Shown: in pieces, positions 35,901 through 49,200 of the stretch | How the letters are laid out: the number at the start of each line of letters is the position of its first letter | Position numbering within the stretch: the stretch's first letter is position 1 | NCBI GenBank assembly: GCA_011033025.1 | Contig: WFMF01000697.1 | Span: 1-64,000, forward strand | Direction of reading: 5' to 3' | Length of the DNA stretch: 64,000 bases | DNA from: Beroe forskalii | Taxonomy: Eukaryota > Ctenophora > Nuda > Beroida > Beroidae | Translations under genes and position numbers: made by a program | Notes under the pieces: generated by a model | What the model was told of the DNA's origin: nothing | Databases searched by the model: none | Seen by the model: only the letters and a program-made list of their open reading frames with translations

Positions 35901-37252
35901 ACGACTGGGTGAAGTAAGGTTAATATCTAATTATTGATTGCGTGGGACGTGTCTCGTTGTATGAGCAGAAAAAAGTCCTGGAATACTCATGCAAAAGTGC
36001 ATCTCAGGTTTGGTTAACGAGTAGGTTTTAATGGCTCTCATGGATTCGCCGCCTCCATCTTCTGACTAGATACTTACTGAGAAGTAGTCAGCGGAAGGAG
36101 AGAAGTCCCCAAGGAATGCGAGTCCCTGGATGCCTTTACCGGGGTAGCGGGACAGGTCCATGACTCTGATATCCTCACTACCTGACTCCGGAGAGAACTT
36201 CACCGCAGCCAAACCTGGGGAAAGGGGACAAGTTATCCAAAAGGCTGTCTGTCTCAGGTTATATCAGCCATTTATAAATGTCACTTAATCAATGAAGTTG
36301 GCTGTTTAGCCAAAAAAAGTTCCAGCAAAAAAGTAGGCTAATCAAACAGTAAGAATTTCTGTATCGTTTGATGACTCATTCGGAAAACAAATTAAACTAG
36401 AGCTATAGAGAACCGCGCGTTGATTTACCTAAAACAGCGAATATGACAGGTAAAATGAGCTGGACGATGAGACCCTTCTTGTATCGTTTGGAGTTGATGA
36501 ATCGCTTGGTTATCATGGCTTTGAGTTGCTGAGCCAGAAGTGTCATCCCCGAATTCAGATCTGATGGGATAATTACTCAAATTAAGTTTTTGTTGGAGGG
36601 GATATCCAATGAGATAAAAAAAGAATAAGATAACTCATTAACTCAACATATTTCTGTTCTTTCATTCACAGTAATACCAATGTGATTAAATTACCAGAGG
36701 ATTCAAACAATGCCAAGTTTATAAATTGAAATAAGATTCAGTCCGTGGTGCTAATATCAATTAAATAAAAGAGAACCAATACATAAGCAATATTGACAAA
36801 GAGCAATATCTGAGGCTCAGATCGTTGGGTTTGAAGACTCGGAACTGTGTCTTCATGTTGGGGTCTGGAGTTTCAATGTCCTTGTTTTCCATCGTGTGAT
36901 GGCTGCCTCCGTTCTGCTGAGTCAAGGGCTCCTCTTCTTTCTCTTCGGACAACTCACCTACCTGTAAATGGTATATTAGCAGATCTAGAACGTTTATCTA
37001 TTCTCTTTTGAAATATTTTCTTATTTAAATTGATCTGTTTCAAGGCATTTTTTTCAGGTGTGAAAATTTCTTATGTCACAAAAGCCTGTGGTCAATTTGG
37101 CAAAACATAGTATTAGAGAAAACGCGAATTGTCGTTCAGTGAGGTTTTACAAGTTCACTGGGAAATGCCACCTACCTTCATGAAAACTTCTTCGAGAGTA
37201 GTGAGAGATAAGCCGAAACTGTTGATGTTCACACTGTCTGCACTATTCTTAT
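32957..37252 (-). CDS. ABCA regulatory segment and second transmembrane domain (TMD2)
   Basis: It starts with the [15 protein letters not shown] motif that closes ABCA NBD1. A charged linker ([10 protein letters not shown]) follows, then TM helix [15 protein letters not shown], a long cysteine-containing extracellular loop ([16 protein letters not shown]), [31 protein letters not shown] and the membrane helices [13 protein letters not shown] and [14 protein letters not shown]. The last exon ends GAG followed by GTGGGT; if unspliced, a TAA follows after two codons. Joint 36823/36560 lacks a standard donor: the texts AACGATCTGA and CAG-ATCTGA overlap, so the exact boundary is uncertain. Confidence 0.9.
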
Positions 37253-40200
37253 CTGAAAGTGGTACGAATTCAGGAAATCGATAATATGATTTGGAAATGA
37301 TATTAAGGACCAAGCAATTTGATTTGGTAGTTATCCTTTCATGACAAAATGGAGCGGTATACTTAACTTTTTGTGGACTGTGACCAATGACTGTTGTTAT
37401 AAAAATGTTGCTGAAACATTTTCCTTCAACGCCGACGTTTGAAATTTGTCACACATCCAAAATAATAGTCTAAAGCACTCCAGATTGGGTATGATGATAC
37501 CTGAAGACTAAGATACACCATTGTTTTGAGAAATAGCACCCAAATTTTTGCTTAAATTATCTTGATAGCCTCAGACGATACCTGAAATAACAGGAACAGC
37601 CCAATATAACAAACATGCGATTTTTTACACAGAAAAGCAGGTCAATATAACTCCATCAGTTGATACTATGATAATTCCTCCATCAGGTGATAATTTCTAG
37701 TACAATGGAACAGGATGAATAGGATCATATTTAAAATCTAGGTCTGCTGTGTGACACGTAGAAAGATGTTGGAACTTCAAACAATTAATGAAAGGCAGCA
37801 ATGATTGCCCGATTATAACCCTAACCCTAGCCCTAACCTAACCCTAACCCTGTATGATACACGGAAAGCTGTTTAAACTTCAAACAATTAATGAAAGGCA
37901 GCAATGATTGCCCGATTCTAACGCCTCAATCAGCCACGAGTAGACGAAGACACAAGTAATTACAATAGCAGGAAGAGAGCATTCCGTTAAATAGTTTAGC
38001 TGGAAAAAATGAATAGCTGAAACATCTTTTACGTTCCAATTTGAGAAGGGCTGGAAACGTTGAGAGAATCCGTTGAACGATGGCCGATCCTACCTGTATC
38101 CAGTGCCGAAACTGGATCGAGGGTTAGGAGGTCGGTATCTCGACCCGAATTATTATCGGACATCTCTTGACAAGCGGCCTGCCTCGCTGTTTGAATGGTT
38201 TGTTGGGCACCATGTAGCGTTAATAAGATGGAGCATTTTCCAAACACAAGTTTATCCCAGTTCGTGTATGTAAATGTTGACCTTCAATGTTCACAATAAA
38301 AGAACATGAACGTACATGAATTAATGAGTAATTAAGTAAACAGATAGCTAAGAACCTGAAAGTGAACAGGATTCCCTACCTTCTAACTGTTTGAAGAGGG
38401 GAACAAAGTTATCCACTTCAGTTTGAGGAAGGATGTAAACCAACTCAGCACCAACATCGCTGATTTTCTGAGCAGACGACACGTGATTCCTGGAATCATA
38501 GAAGGGTTCACACGAGGGAAAACAATAAATTAGTAAACAAATTAAAAATTCCATGTCGCAACTGGCAACTTTCATACTCAATACTAATTCCAATGATCGC
38601 GTCCCTCAAACATGCATGGAAGGGCGTCTATGCCCACTTCCCACCCACTTGATTAACTAGTTCACCAGTGGAAGGATACCCTACTTCCCACTCACTTGAT
38701 GAACTAGTATCCCACTTCCCACTCACTTGATGAAGGTGTCTACCGCCCCCACCTCGCACCCGTACGCCTTGACTAGAGTCAGGTGGTACCCCACTCCATA
38801 TCTCTTCTTGAGGAAGAGGGAGGACCCCGAGCAGACAAGTCTTCCTGAGGCCATGATGGCCACCCTGTCTCCCAGAAGATCAGCTTCGTCCATGTAGTGG
38901 GTAGTCAGCAGGATGGTCCGGTCTTTCTGGGGGTGGGATGCGGGGTAACATAGGGCAGGATTATCAAATGAGATGGTCACGGGATTAACAAATGGGAAAC
39001 CAGACGAGTATGGGGCAAGAATGCGGATTTGAAGCAACCATCAACTTCAAGAGCACGAAAATCAATTGTACTCTACACTCGCTACTTGTTTTATGGACAT
39101 TGTAATGACCACATCCAATGAGCCATGAGCTCACCTTGTTCTGGAGAATGAGGTCCCATGTAGCACGTCTAGCATAGGGGTCCATGCCTGCAGTAGGTTC
39201 ATCCAGTATCACCACCTTAGAACCCCCCGCAAAGGCAATAGCCACACTCAGCTTCCTCTTCATGCCGCCTGACAGCTGGTCAGCCTTGGCGTTCTTCTTG
39301 TCCAGCAACTGCAACATCTCTATCATCTTCCTGGTCTCCGCACTCACATCCCCCTCGTAACCCTGAAATACGGCATGTTCACTGTTCAGTGGCACTCACA
39401 TCCCCCTCGTAACCCTGAAATACGGCATTGTTAAATGGCACTCACGTCACCCTCGTAACCCTGAAATACGGCATGTTATCAGGGGTCGTAACCCTGAAAT
39501 ATAGGTTCATCCAGTATCACAACCTGAAATATGGCATTGTTAAATGGCACTCACATCCCCCTCGTAACCCTGAAATACGGCATTGTTATCACATCATCCT
39601 CGTAACCCTGAAATATGGTATGTTCACTGTTTCTTCTTGTCCGTAACCTGAAATATAGCAAAATCTCTATCATCTTACCCTTGAAATATGTCTGTAAAAT
39701 GGCACTCACATCCCCTCGTAACCCTGAAATATAGCATTGTTAAATGGCACTCACATCACCTTCGTAACCCTGAAATATGGCAAGTTCAATGTTCACAAAG
39801 TATTTTCGTATCCCCTAAACTTAAAACATGATCATTGATCATTGATCAAGCTTTTGATCTTAGCGTAGTTTGCAACAAAGTGACGAAGCAGGGATTAAAG
39901 AAGAACCCTTGAGCTTTATGAAGAATTCCAGGTGTTCGGTGACTGTGAGCCGGTCAAAGAGGACGTTGTGCTGAGGGCACATTCCCAAGCTCTCCCTGAC
40001 ACCGTCCATGTTGTTGAGGATGGAGTGTCCGTTCACTAGCGCATCACCCCCGGAGGGGGAGAAGAGTCCAGTCAGCATGGACATGGTGGTCGTTTTACCT
40101 GAGATTCAATTAAGTTTTTAAATGGGGAAATTAAGGCTGGCCCGAACCAGCCCCCATGGTGAAACTTAACGAGCTTAACAACTGCTCTAGTAGAGACAGC

Positions 40201-43200
40201 TCTGGAAACTGTGTTAGCTTACCCACTCGATTCAACTGTAAAATTGTAATCTGATTGGTTGACTATGATTTGAGGACCCTTATCAGCCGCTCCTACCAGC
40301 TCCGTTGTGTCCGAGGAGGGAGGTGATCTGGTCCTCGTACATGTCCAGGTAGAGACCGTCCACCGCCGTCATCTTGCCCTTCGGAGTGCTGAACCGTTTG
40401 AGGAGGCCCCTGATGGAAATGCCGGCAGTCTTGTCCCGAGGCCCTGTCTCGTGCTCACCTCCTCCTTCAGACAAGATGGCGCCGTTATCCCCGTTCATCT
40501 TACCCAACTCCAACCCGTCCTGAAGGATGTTATATTAGCTGAGGGAGAGAAGCATTATATGCCTTGAATTATAGGCAGTCTTCACTCTTCAAAAACTTAT
40601 CATCAGAAGTTGAATCTGGGATTTTATTCAACATTTAAACTTTTAATAGAATAGAATGAGCTGTGATATTCATTGAGACACATAGCTTTCGCCAATGAAC
40701 ATTAAACACCCAAGACACTGCATTACATGCATTGATTGATACACTGCTTTCTAATCGATGGTAGAGAGTACAATTAACAAGCCCTGAGAGCTCTGGTAGG
40801 TAGCATCATTAATACACAGATTAGAGGCGTACAACAGCTGCAGCAATGCACGCAGCTAGAAATAAAATTATGTCACTACCACCAGCAATTATAGGACAAG
40901 GCCAGTACTACACACATTGATACAACACAAATTACACCACCACTACATGCAATATATTTATATATATATACTGGGCCAATTAACGGGAAAATTAACAACT
41001 ACTTTAAACCTAAAACGTAATAATTAATCCGATAGGCAACCATTATTAGTGCAATTAAACAATACGTTCACAATTTTCCGTAGCATTATCCTGCCACAAC
41101 AAACCGTACTGACATTATCGCTTTTTGGAAAGCAGTCGATAGTCAGGTCTGGCGTGTACAATTACACGGAGCAGTGTGCTGCTTGTTTTCAGCTTGTATT
41201 GTGAGGCTTCGTGGTATAATCATTGGGCGATGTTTCAGGTTAAAGGTAATTGATCGAAAGGTATTTAACCACCGTTGATTTGTAGTTCGATTTCAAGGCA
41301 CGCGCACGGTAGTGGATACATTTCTTAAGTTGATGTTACCCAAGTTATCGCTATGATTCATACTTCATAGTCACTTTGACTGTTGACCATCTCCTCAAAT
41401 AGGTCCTGATCTCACTTTGACCATCCTCTCCATCATCATATTATCATTCCCCTGATGATCATGTCACTTTTGACCCTTTGACCCTCTCCTCAGATAGCCC
41501 CCATCATGTCACTTCCCCTGATCTCACTTTGACCATCTCCTCAGATAGGTCCATCATGTCACTTCCCCTGATCTCACTTTGACCATCTCCTCAGGATAGG
41601 TCCATCATGTCACTTCCTCTGATCTCACTTTGACCCTTTCCCCATCATGTCACTTCCCCTGATCTCACTTTGACCCTCTCCTCAGATAGATCCATCATGT
41701 CACTTCCCTTAATGTCACTTTGACCATCTCTTCAGATAGGTCCATCATGTCACTTCCCCTGATCTCACTTTGACCCTCTCCTCAGATAGGTCCATCATGT
41801 CACTTCCTCTGATCTCACTTTGACCCTCTCCTCAGATAGGTCCATCATGTCACTTCCCCTGATCTCACTTTGACCCTCTCCTCAGATAGGTCCATCATGT
41901 CACTTCCCCTGATCTCACTTTGACCATCTCCTCAGATAGCCCCATCATGTCACTTCCCCTGATCTCACTTTGACCCTCTCCTCAGATAGCCCCATCATGT
42001 CACTTCCCCTGATCTCACTTTGACCATCTCCTCAGATAGCCCCATCATGTCACTTCCATGATCTAACTTTGACCTTCTCTTCAGATAGCCCCATCATGTC
42101 ACTTCCCCTGATCTTTCCTTTGACCCATCTCTTCAGATAGCCCCATCATCAGATAGCCCCTTATCTCACTTTGACTCTCTCCTCAGATAGCCCCATCATG
42201 TCACTTCCCCTGATCTCACTTTGACCCTCTCCTCAGATAGCCCCATCATGTCACTTCCTCTGATCTCACTTTGACCCTCTCCTCAGTCCTCAGATAGCCC
42301 CATCATGTCACTTCCCCTGAGCTCACTTTGACCCTCTCCTCAGATAGCCCCATCATGTCACTTCCCCTGATCTCACTTTGACCCTTTCCTCAGATAGCCC
42401 CATCATGTCACTTCCTCTCAGATAGCCCCTCATGTCACTTTGATCCCTCTCCTCAGATAGCCCCATCATGTCACTTCCCCTGATCTCACTTTGACCCTCT
42501 CCTCAGATAGCCCCATCATGTCACTTCCCCTGATATTACTTTGACCCTCTCCTCAGATAGCCCCATCATGTCACTTCCCCTGATCTCACTTTGACCCTCT
42601 CCTCAGATAGGTCCATCATGTCACTTCCTCTGATCTCACTTTGACCATCTCCTCAGATAGCCCCATCATGTCACTTCCCCTGATATTACTTTGACCATCT
42701 CCTCAGATAACCCCATCATGTCACTTCCCCTGATCTCACTTTGACCCTCTCCTCAGTTAGCCCCATCATGTCACTTCCCTGATCTCACTTTGACCATCTC
42801 CTCAGATAGGTCCATCATGTCACTTCCCCTGATCTCACTTTGACCCTTTCCTCAGATAGCCCCATCATGTCACTTCCCCTGATCTTCTCCCTCCTCTTCC
42901 TGCCCTCGCTCTCTGACAGCTCTACTGTGGTGGAAGCTCCTTCCTCCCTCTCGCAACTGGAAACTGCCACCTATAAAGCCTTCAACGTTACCTTTGACGG
43001 ACTGCTGGTCCTCTCCGAGGATGAGGAGTTGAGAGACGCGTACATGGAGGCTGCTAAGATGGAGAAAGAGGACCAGATCGTCAGCAAGGCGCTGGTAGTG
43101 GTTGCCATCATGGCAGGAACTGTCATAGTGTTTGGTCTGGCTTACTACGCTAAGCAAGGCTACTGCACGAGACCTGTCGCCTGAACGTTTGAGAGTGTGC

Positions 43201-46200
43201 GATGGGTTGGTCTGTGAGCGGAGTTCTGTGAGAGTTTCATTCTGACATCAGAGTGAGATAAGAGTTTCATTCTGACATCAGAGTGAGATAAGAGTTTCAT
43301 TCTGACATCAGAGTGAGATAAGAGTTTCATTCTGACATCAGAGTGAGATAAGAGTTTCATTCTGACATCAGAGTGAGATAAGAGTTTCATTCTGACATCA
43401 GAGTGAGATAAGAGTTTCTTTCTGACATCAGAGTGAGATGAGAGTTTCATTCTGACATCAGAGTGAGATGAGAGTTTCATTCTGACATCAGAGTCCTTTG
43501 TAACGCCTCAGCGAACCTTCGTACACTGCATTGCTGAAGTGACGTGATGTCATCGAGTCTACATTAATCATTTCTAATGAGTAGTGTTCACTCGGTGACA
43601 TCAACAACAACAATCATGAATTTCCGGTGAATTTTTAATCCAAACATTTTATTTTTTCCACAAGTGAAACCTCTTAGAGATGAATCCTTGATAGAAGATG
43701 TCTTTTCTTTTTATAACTAGCTGCAACTTTTAATAATACCTAATCCTTCTTATACAACCATCCGTGTGCTTCCATCTCAAGGTTGAAGACACTGCCGAAT
43801 TTCTTTGGCCATAATATTACTTTTCTTTTAGGGTCTTTTAGATGCGAGTTGCAACGTTTTATGACCAGGTTATTATTTTACACGATTTATTTTGTACTAT
43901 ATAAGCTGTTTTGACTGAGTTACTGAAAATAGATGAGAATGTATATACGTAATGTAGATGTGTACTTATATACACGACATGTTAAGATCGTGACGAGAAT
44001 GCAAACTACTCATTTCTCACTTTTAAGCATGTAAGCCATAACTTGTGTTATCCTAAACTTGTGTATTCTAAACACACCGGTACAAAACGCTCACAGGAAT
44101 GTATAACTCTAATGATCAGGACACAAAACACTCTGCCTGTCAAAGAAATTACAAGCTTCATGAACAGTCAACTGAGACTCACATTCGAAAACATTCAAAA
44201 GATTCACCATGATTACATGAAAATATTGGAACAAGTTTTAACATCGATTTTCAAATTAGGAACACTGAAAACATCAAATCAATTCGATTTCGGGGATGCA
44301 CGATCTCATGCTGAAAGAAGGTTGATATCAATGTGTAATAAGAAAGTTAGAGTTTCTTAGTTGGAATCATGCTACATTCCCACGAACACGCTAGATCACA
44401 AGAAATAGGCGGTTCGACGGATAATAAACTTTTCATTACGAGATGGGAATAGTATTTACTTCATCTCAAACCGTCTATTGTTAGTGAAAAACTTGCAAAC
44501 ACAAACAAACGACATCCACCACCCCACACCCACCCGCCCCATCCACCCCCAACCCCCACATTCACCCCCACCCCACAACATCCACCAGCCCCATTCACCC
44601 CACACCCCCCACCCAGCCCCATTCACCCCATTCACCCCCAACCCCATTCACCCCCAACCCCCACATTCACCCCCACCCCACAACATCCACCAGCCCCATT
44701 CACCCCACACCCACCCGCCCCATTAACCCCACACCTACTCACCACATTCAACCCCACCCCACCACATTCACACACCCACCATTGGAGAATCTACCAAGAC
44801 ACAACTTGACAACTTACAGAGGGGAGTTTACACTCATCTATGTGGTAGGAGTTGGTTAGAACCACATCCGTCTTTTTCTGTAACAAAGACACAGATTATT
44901 CTCCGGAAGGTAAGGTTCAGGTTTGGAACATTCAACAACGATGAACATCATGGCCTAGATTTGTTAGATTATAAAAAGAAAAGAAATAATAACCGCAGAA
45001 AATAATAGCTATGACAGTTCATCGGGGTCTTCACCTATCAACTATAATTAAACACTTAAAATTTTTACTTTTTAAAGTCAACGAATGATCCAAAAAAGGA
45101 GCTTAAAACACATGGAAGCTAACACAACATAGTTACCACGTCGAACCAAAATGGGCTACTTATACAGTTAACACTGATCTTAATGAAACGTTAATGAGCA
45201 ATTACAAAGTGGCCCATTCCTTTTCCATCGATCAGCAGGGGCCTATCAGCAGGGGCCTATCAGCAAGGGCCTATTCAGCTGTGTCGCATATTATTGTCTC
45301 TCTGGTTTAACATAAGGGAAAAAACCACGAGAGCTAGAATCTTTCCCTTCAATCGTTCAGCCTTTCTTCAGTTAAAGTTTTCTATGAAAATCTGTCGTGC
45401 AAATCAACGCTTATGTTGAATGGAAATAGTGAATATAGCAGTACAATCAAGCATAATCTTATGTAGTCTTAATCCCCGATTGAAGGGATAAGAAGAGGTG
45501 CTTTTATTTTTTCTAATTGATACCATGTGACATATTCCCGAAATTGTAAAGCCATGCTATGATCTGATGGATAGTGGCAACGAGTGCAAACAAACCAAAT
45601 AGAGGTCCCAGCATTATTGCCGTGTATCTCATACCGTTAAAATGTTACAGATTTTCAGCCGAGTGTACTGCTGACAGAACGAGGATTTTAATGTCATTTG
45701 AGAAAACAAATTCGTTAAAGTTCATTATTAACAATTTATTATTGCTTCAAGGCTTTCCTATTCGATGGATTCAAATTTAATTTCCTAGAAGTTAAAAATG
45801 CTTCACAGTTCACGTGAACTTGATACACAACTTCAACTCTCCGTAATAACACGGATGTTCTTACCCTAAAGCTCATATTATTCCGAATGTTTCGTAACCA
45901 GGGAACAACCTCTACCATCTTTGAGTTCTCGGAATGCTATAACACGGTTAGCAAAGAAAAAAGGAGGAAGCTTCTTAATCTTTAAAATAAAATAATTTTT
46001 ATCGGCCCATGCGATTTGCAACGTTATTCGGACTTTAATTTCATTCACCTGTTCCGTTTCTTGGAGGCTCCAAACCAGTACTCTCTTGTAACGAAAAACC
46101 AGGGTTTTTGTTTGATCCCATATTCCCCGGGGAACACTGCCTCAACATACCTGAAGATACAACGTCAATATCGAATATTTTTGCGCTGGAATGGGTAACA

Positions 46201-49200
46201 GGTGTGGACTTGGGAACAGTGGAATTTACTTCGTTTATTGGGGCTCCTGTCACCCTTTGAGAAATTTAAACGTTTTAAAGCTGTCGAGACCCAACACACA
46301 TACCATGTCATGAGGGAGTAGAGTATGATGTCAATGAATAGCATCAACATCACATCGCCCATCGTGAAGAGGTCCAAGTCACTGGTCTGCTTACCAACGT
46401 TATTGGGGGAAACACGTTCAACGTTACGGGGGGGAAACAGGGTTAACATCTTAGAACTGGTGGAAACCCCAGAAAATAAATAAACCATAGGTAACCTTTA
46501 TTTTTTCCAATTACGATCAAATTTGTCGAAGACCCCGAAAGAGTTGCCAACAGCGCATAATAAAATAACGTACTTGAACTGAAGTCCCTCCTCCATGGTC
46601 TCCCACTTGGAGATGATGTTAGCTCCGAAACCCATGCAGGTCGAGGCGAGGAGACAGCTCATGTACCGCGAGTTACTGCGAGGGGAGGAGAAGTGAAGCC
46701 TCCAACAGAGGGTGTAAACAGGGGTGCATATCATTATGCGATGTGATTCATTGAACGTCATTTTGTATCGAATAGACTTGTGATAAACTCCTGAACTTCA
46801 AGAATGCCTTACAAAAAGGTTCACTTACTTGGACATGTTATCGAACTCGTTGCCGAGGAAGAAGTAAGGCACGTAGAGCATGAAGTATCCGAGCATAGTA
46901 CCCGCTATAGCAGTAGTGGTCTTAGAGAACAGCGTGCTACGGGGGTACGGGGGTTAATTTAGGTGAGAAGAAGCATCAGTCGAAAGAATTGCTGATCATA
47001 AAAGTAACGCCATGAAACTCAGATTTAACACTAAATTCATTGCACAACATCTCAAATGGCAAATATCGAGCTTGTCATCAGTAAGATGACAGGCTGAAGG
47101 TGCAATCAACTGACAATGAGTCTGCTGATTAGGTTACCTGAGGCTGAAGGTGCAATCAACTGACAATGAGTCTGCTGATAAGGTTACCTGAGGCTGAAGA
47201 TGCAATCAACTGACAATGAGTCTGGTGATGAGGTTACCTGAGGAAGAAGCAGAAGCACATGACAGTGACAGCGTACTCAAAGAGGAAGATAAAGAGGATG
47301 GCAGCGTTGGTGTGTATGACGTATCGAGCTAGTTTCATGACCAGAGTCATGAGGAAGACGGTGAGCAACATGAGTACTACCCGCTGTACCACCCAACTCA
47401 ACCAGAGCACCCAGTTAGCTAACCCCATCATCTTCATCGTCTCCTTCATACGGCTAGCCTTCTCTCCTACCAGCTCCTGTCAAAGAGTTATTACATCATA
47501 ACAAGGCTAACAAACCCTCTTAATTCAACATCACAAATAGTATACACAACAAATAATACATTGTAAAATCTAAAATAATACATTGTAAAATAATACATTG
47601 TAAAATCTTCCATGAAACATGAGGGTGCTCCAACCAAATGACGGCCATACCCATCATATCATACACCAGTCCTACAGAAGAACGTAGTGACTAAGGACAT
47701 GAATTTATTCATATTCTACACTGTACACCCATACAAATTGTAGCGTGTAAACTTTACAAACCTTGCTGATAGAAGCTCCAATCCAGAGGAAAGATATCAC
47801 AATCATGAGAGGCAGACTGTTCCGAATAGCATTCGCAAATCCGTCTTCTTGCCACATTGGATAGGGCAGTTGCTGAAAAACGTAGGTTTAAAGATGTCAG
47901 TGATAACTTTTATCCAGAAGAAATCGATATGGAATTGAATGTGCCATTTCATTCAGCATAGATTAGGACGTAAGTCCAATGTTTAAGTCGAGAGAGCAGA
48001 CTACTCACCCGGATAGCCACAACAGGGATATCACTAGGGGGCACTCCCTCATGGAGTAGAATAGCTCGGTCAACCAGTTGCTGCATCCCTACCCATCCTT
48101 TCTTGTAACCACTGTTAAAATATAGGCATTAGAGTGATCAAATAACTGCAACAATTCGTCATTACTATCCTTGATTCCTTGCCACATTGACACCAGATAA
48201 ACGCTTTGTACAAACATCTCACCTCCTGTACTCAGGGCCCGGACTGAAGTATCTGGCGTAGTCCCTGTCTGTGTTGTATTGACTCTCGGGTGCCAGATTG
48301 CTCTGCATGCGTAACGTGTACTCGATCTTGTCGTCAACTTGAGTAAACTCAACCGCTGCAAAACGCACATTGAAAACTTTTGTATTTGACATGCTTGAAG
48401 GAGCATGGATCTAAGATCCGTATTCCACTCAGGCCTGCCAATGGCCTAATTCAGCTTTGTTCCAGGTCCTACGCCTGCGTATGGCCTGTATACGCCAAAC
48501 GGGATACGGATATCGGATCTATGCATAAGTAAACTAAAAACTCTACAGTGTAAAGGAAAATGAAATATCAATCCATCATTCAGCTATTTGGGTAGTATTT
48601 AGACAACATTATCAGTACGTGGTTATTGGTTAATCATCATTTGTACTGATAATTAGAGTGCAAAGGGCCCCTTAATAAATTGGCAAAATAGCCCAAATAA
48701 ACAATCAATGAGAAAAACCGCCGTACGTGTGAAATGCGCGCGAGCCGCGCAAATTTGATGCCGATACAATAAGAAAAAACAATTCGCTATTTGCGCCCGA
48801 CACGAAGACTGCTAAGATTCACAGTATGTGACCGTGTCATGCATCTGATTCTCTGATTCAGCGTGAATAACTGCTTTGATACTACTGCTTTCCGATGACC
48901 GAATGATTTACGATTACGGAACACGGGAATTTTGCCAAAACAATGACATTGATTTGAAGCGTTCATACCTTTTTAATGTTTTATATTCACAAATTACGCA
49001 TTATGGATGAATGATAGATGCATGAAATGAGTGAAAAAGGGGGCTCTTTTTATGGTAATAAATGTGTTTGCTTTCAATGTCATCGATTTGGTAAGTGCAG
49101 TAACATTTTTCGTCATGCTCGATTGGGTGCTTAGTGGTGTCAACGTCATAGGGTTGGTATGTGGAATGTGCAAACGTAGCCATACGTAACGCATAATATG

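Noticed and set aside
43160-43480. 106-codon minus ORF of repeated [10 protein letters not shown]
   Set aside because: It is the frame-neutral shadow of a 30-bp repeat (a multiple of three) next to a plus-strand gene.
44478-44726. Pro/His-rich ORF
   Set aside because: A C/A-rich low-complexity repeat read through in one frame.
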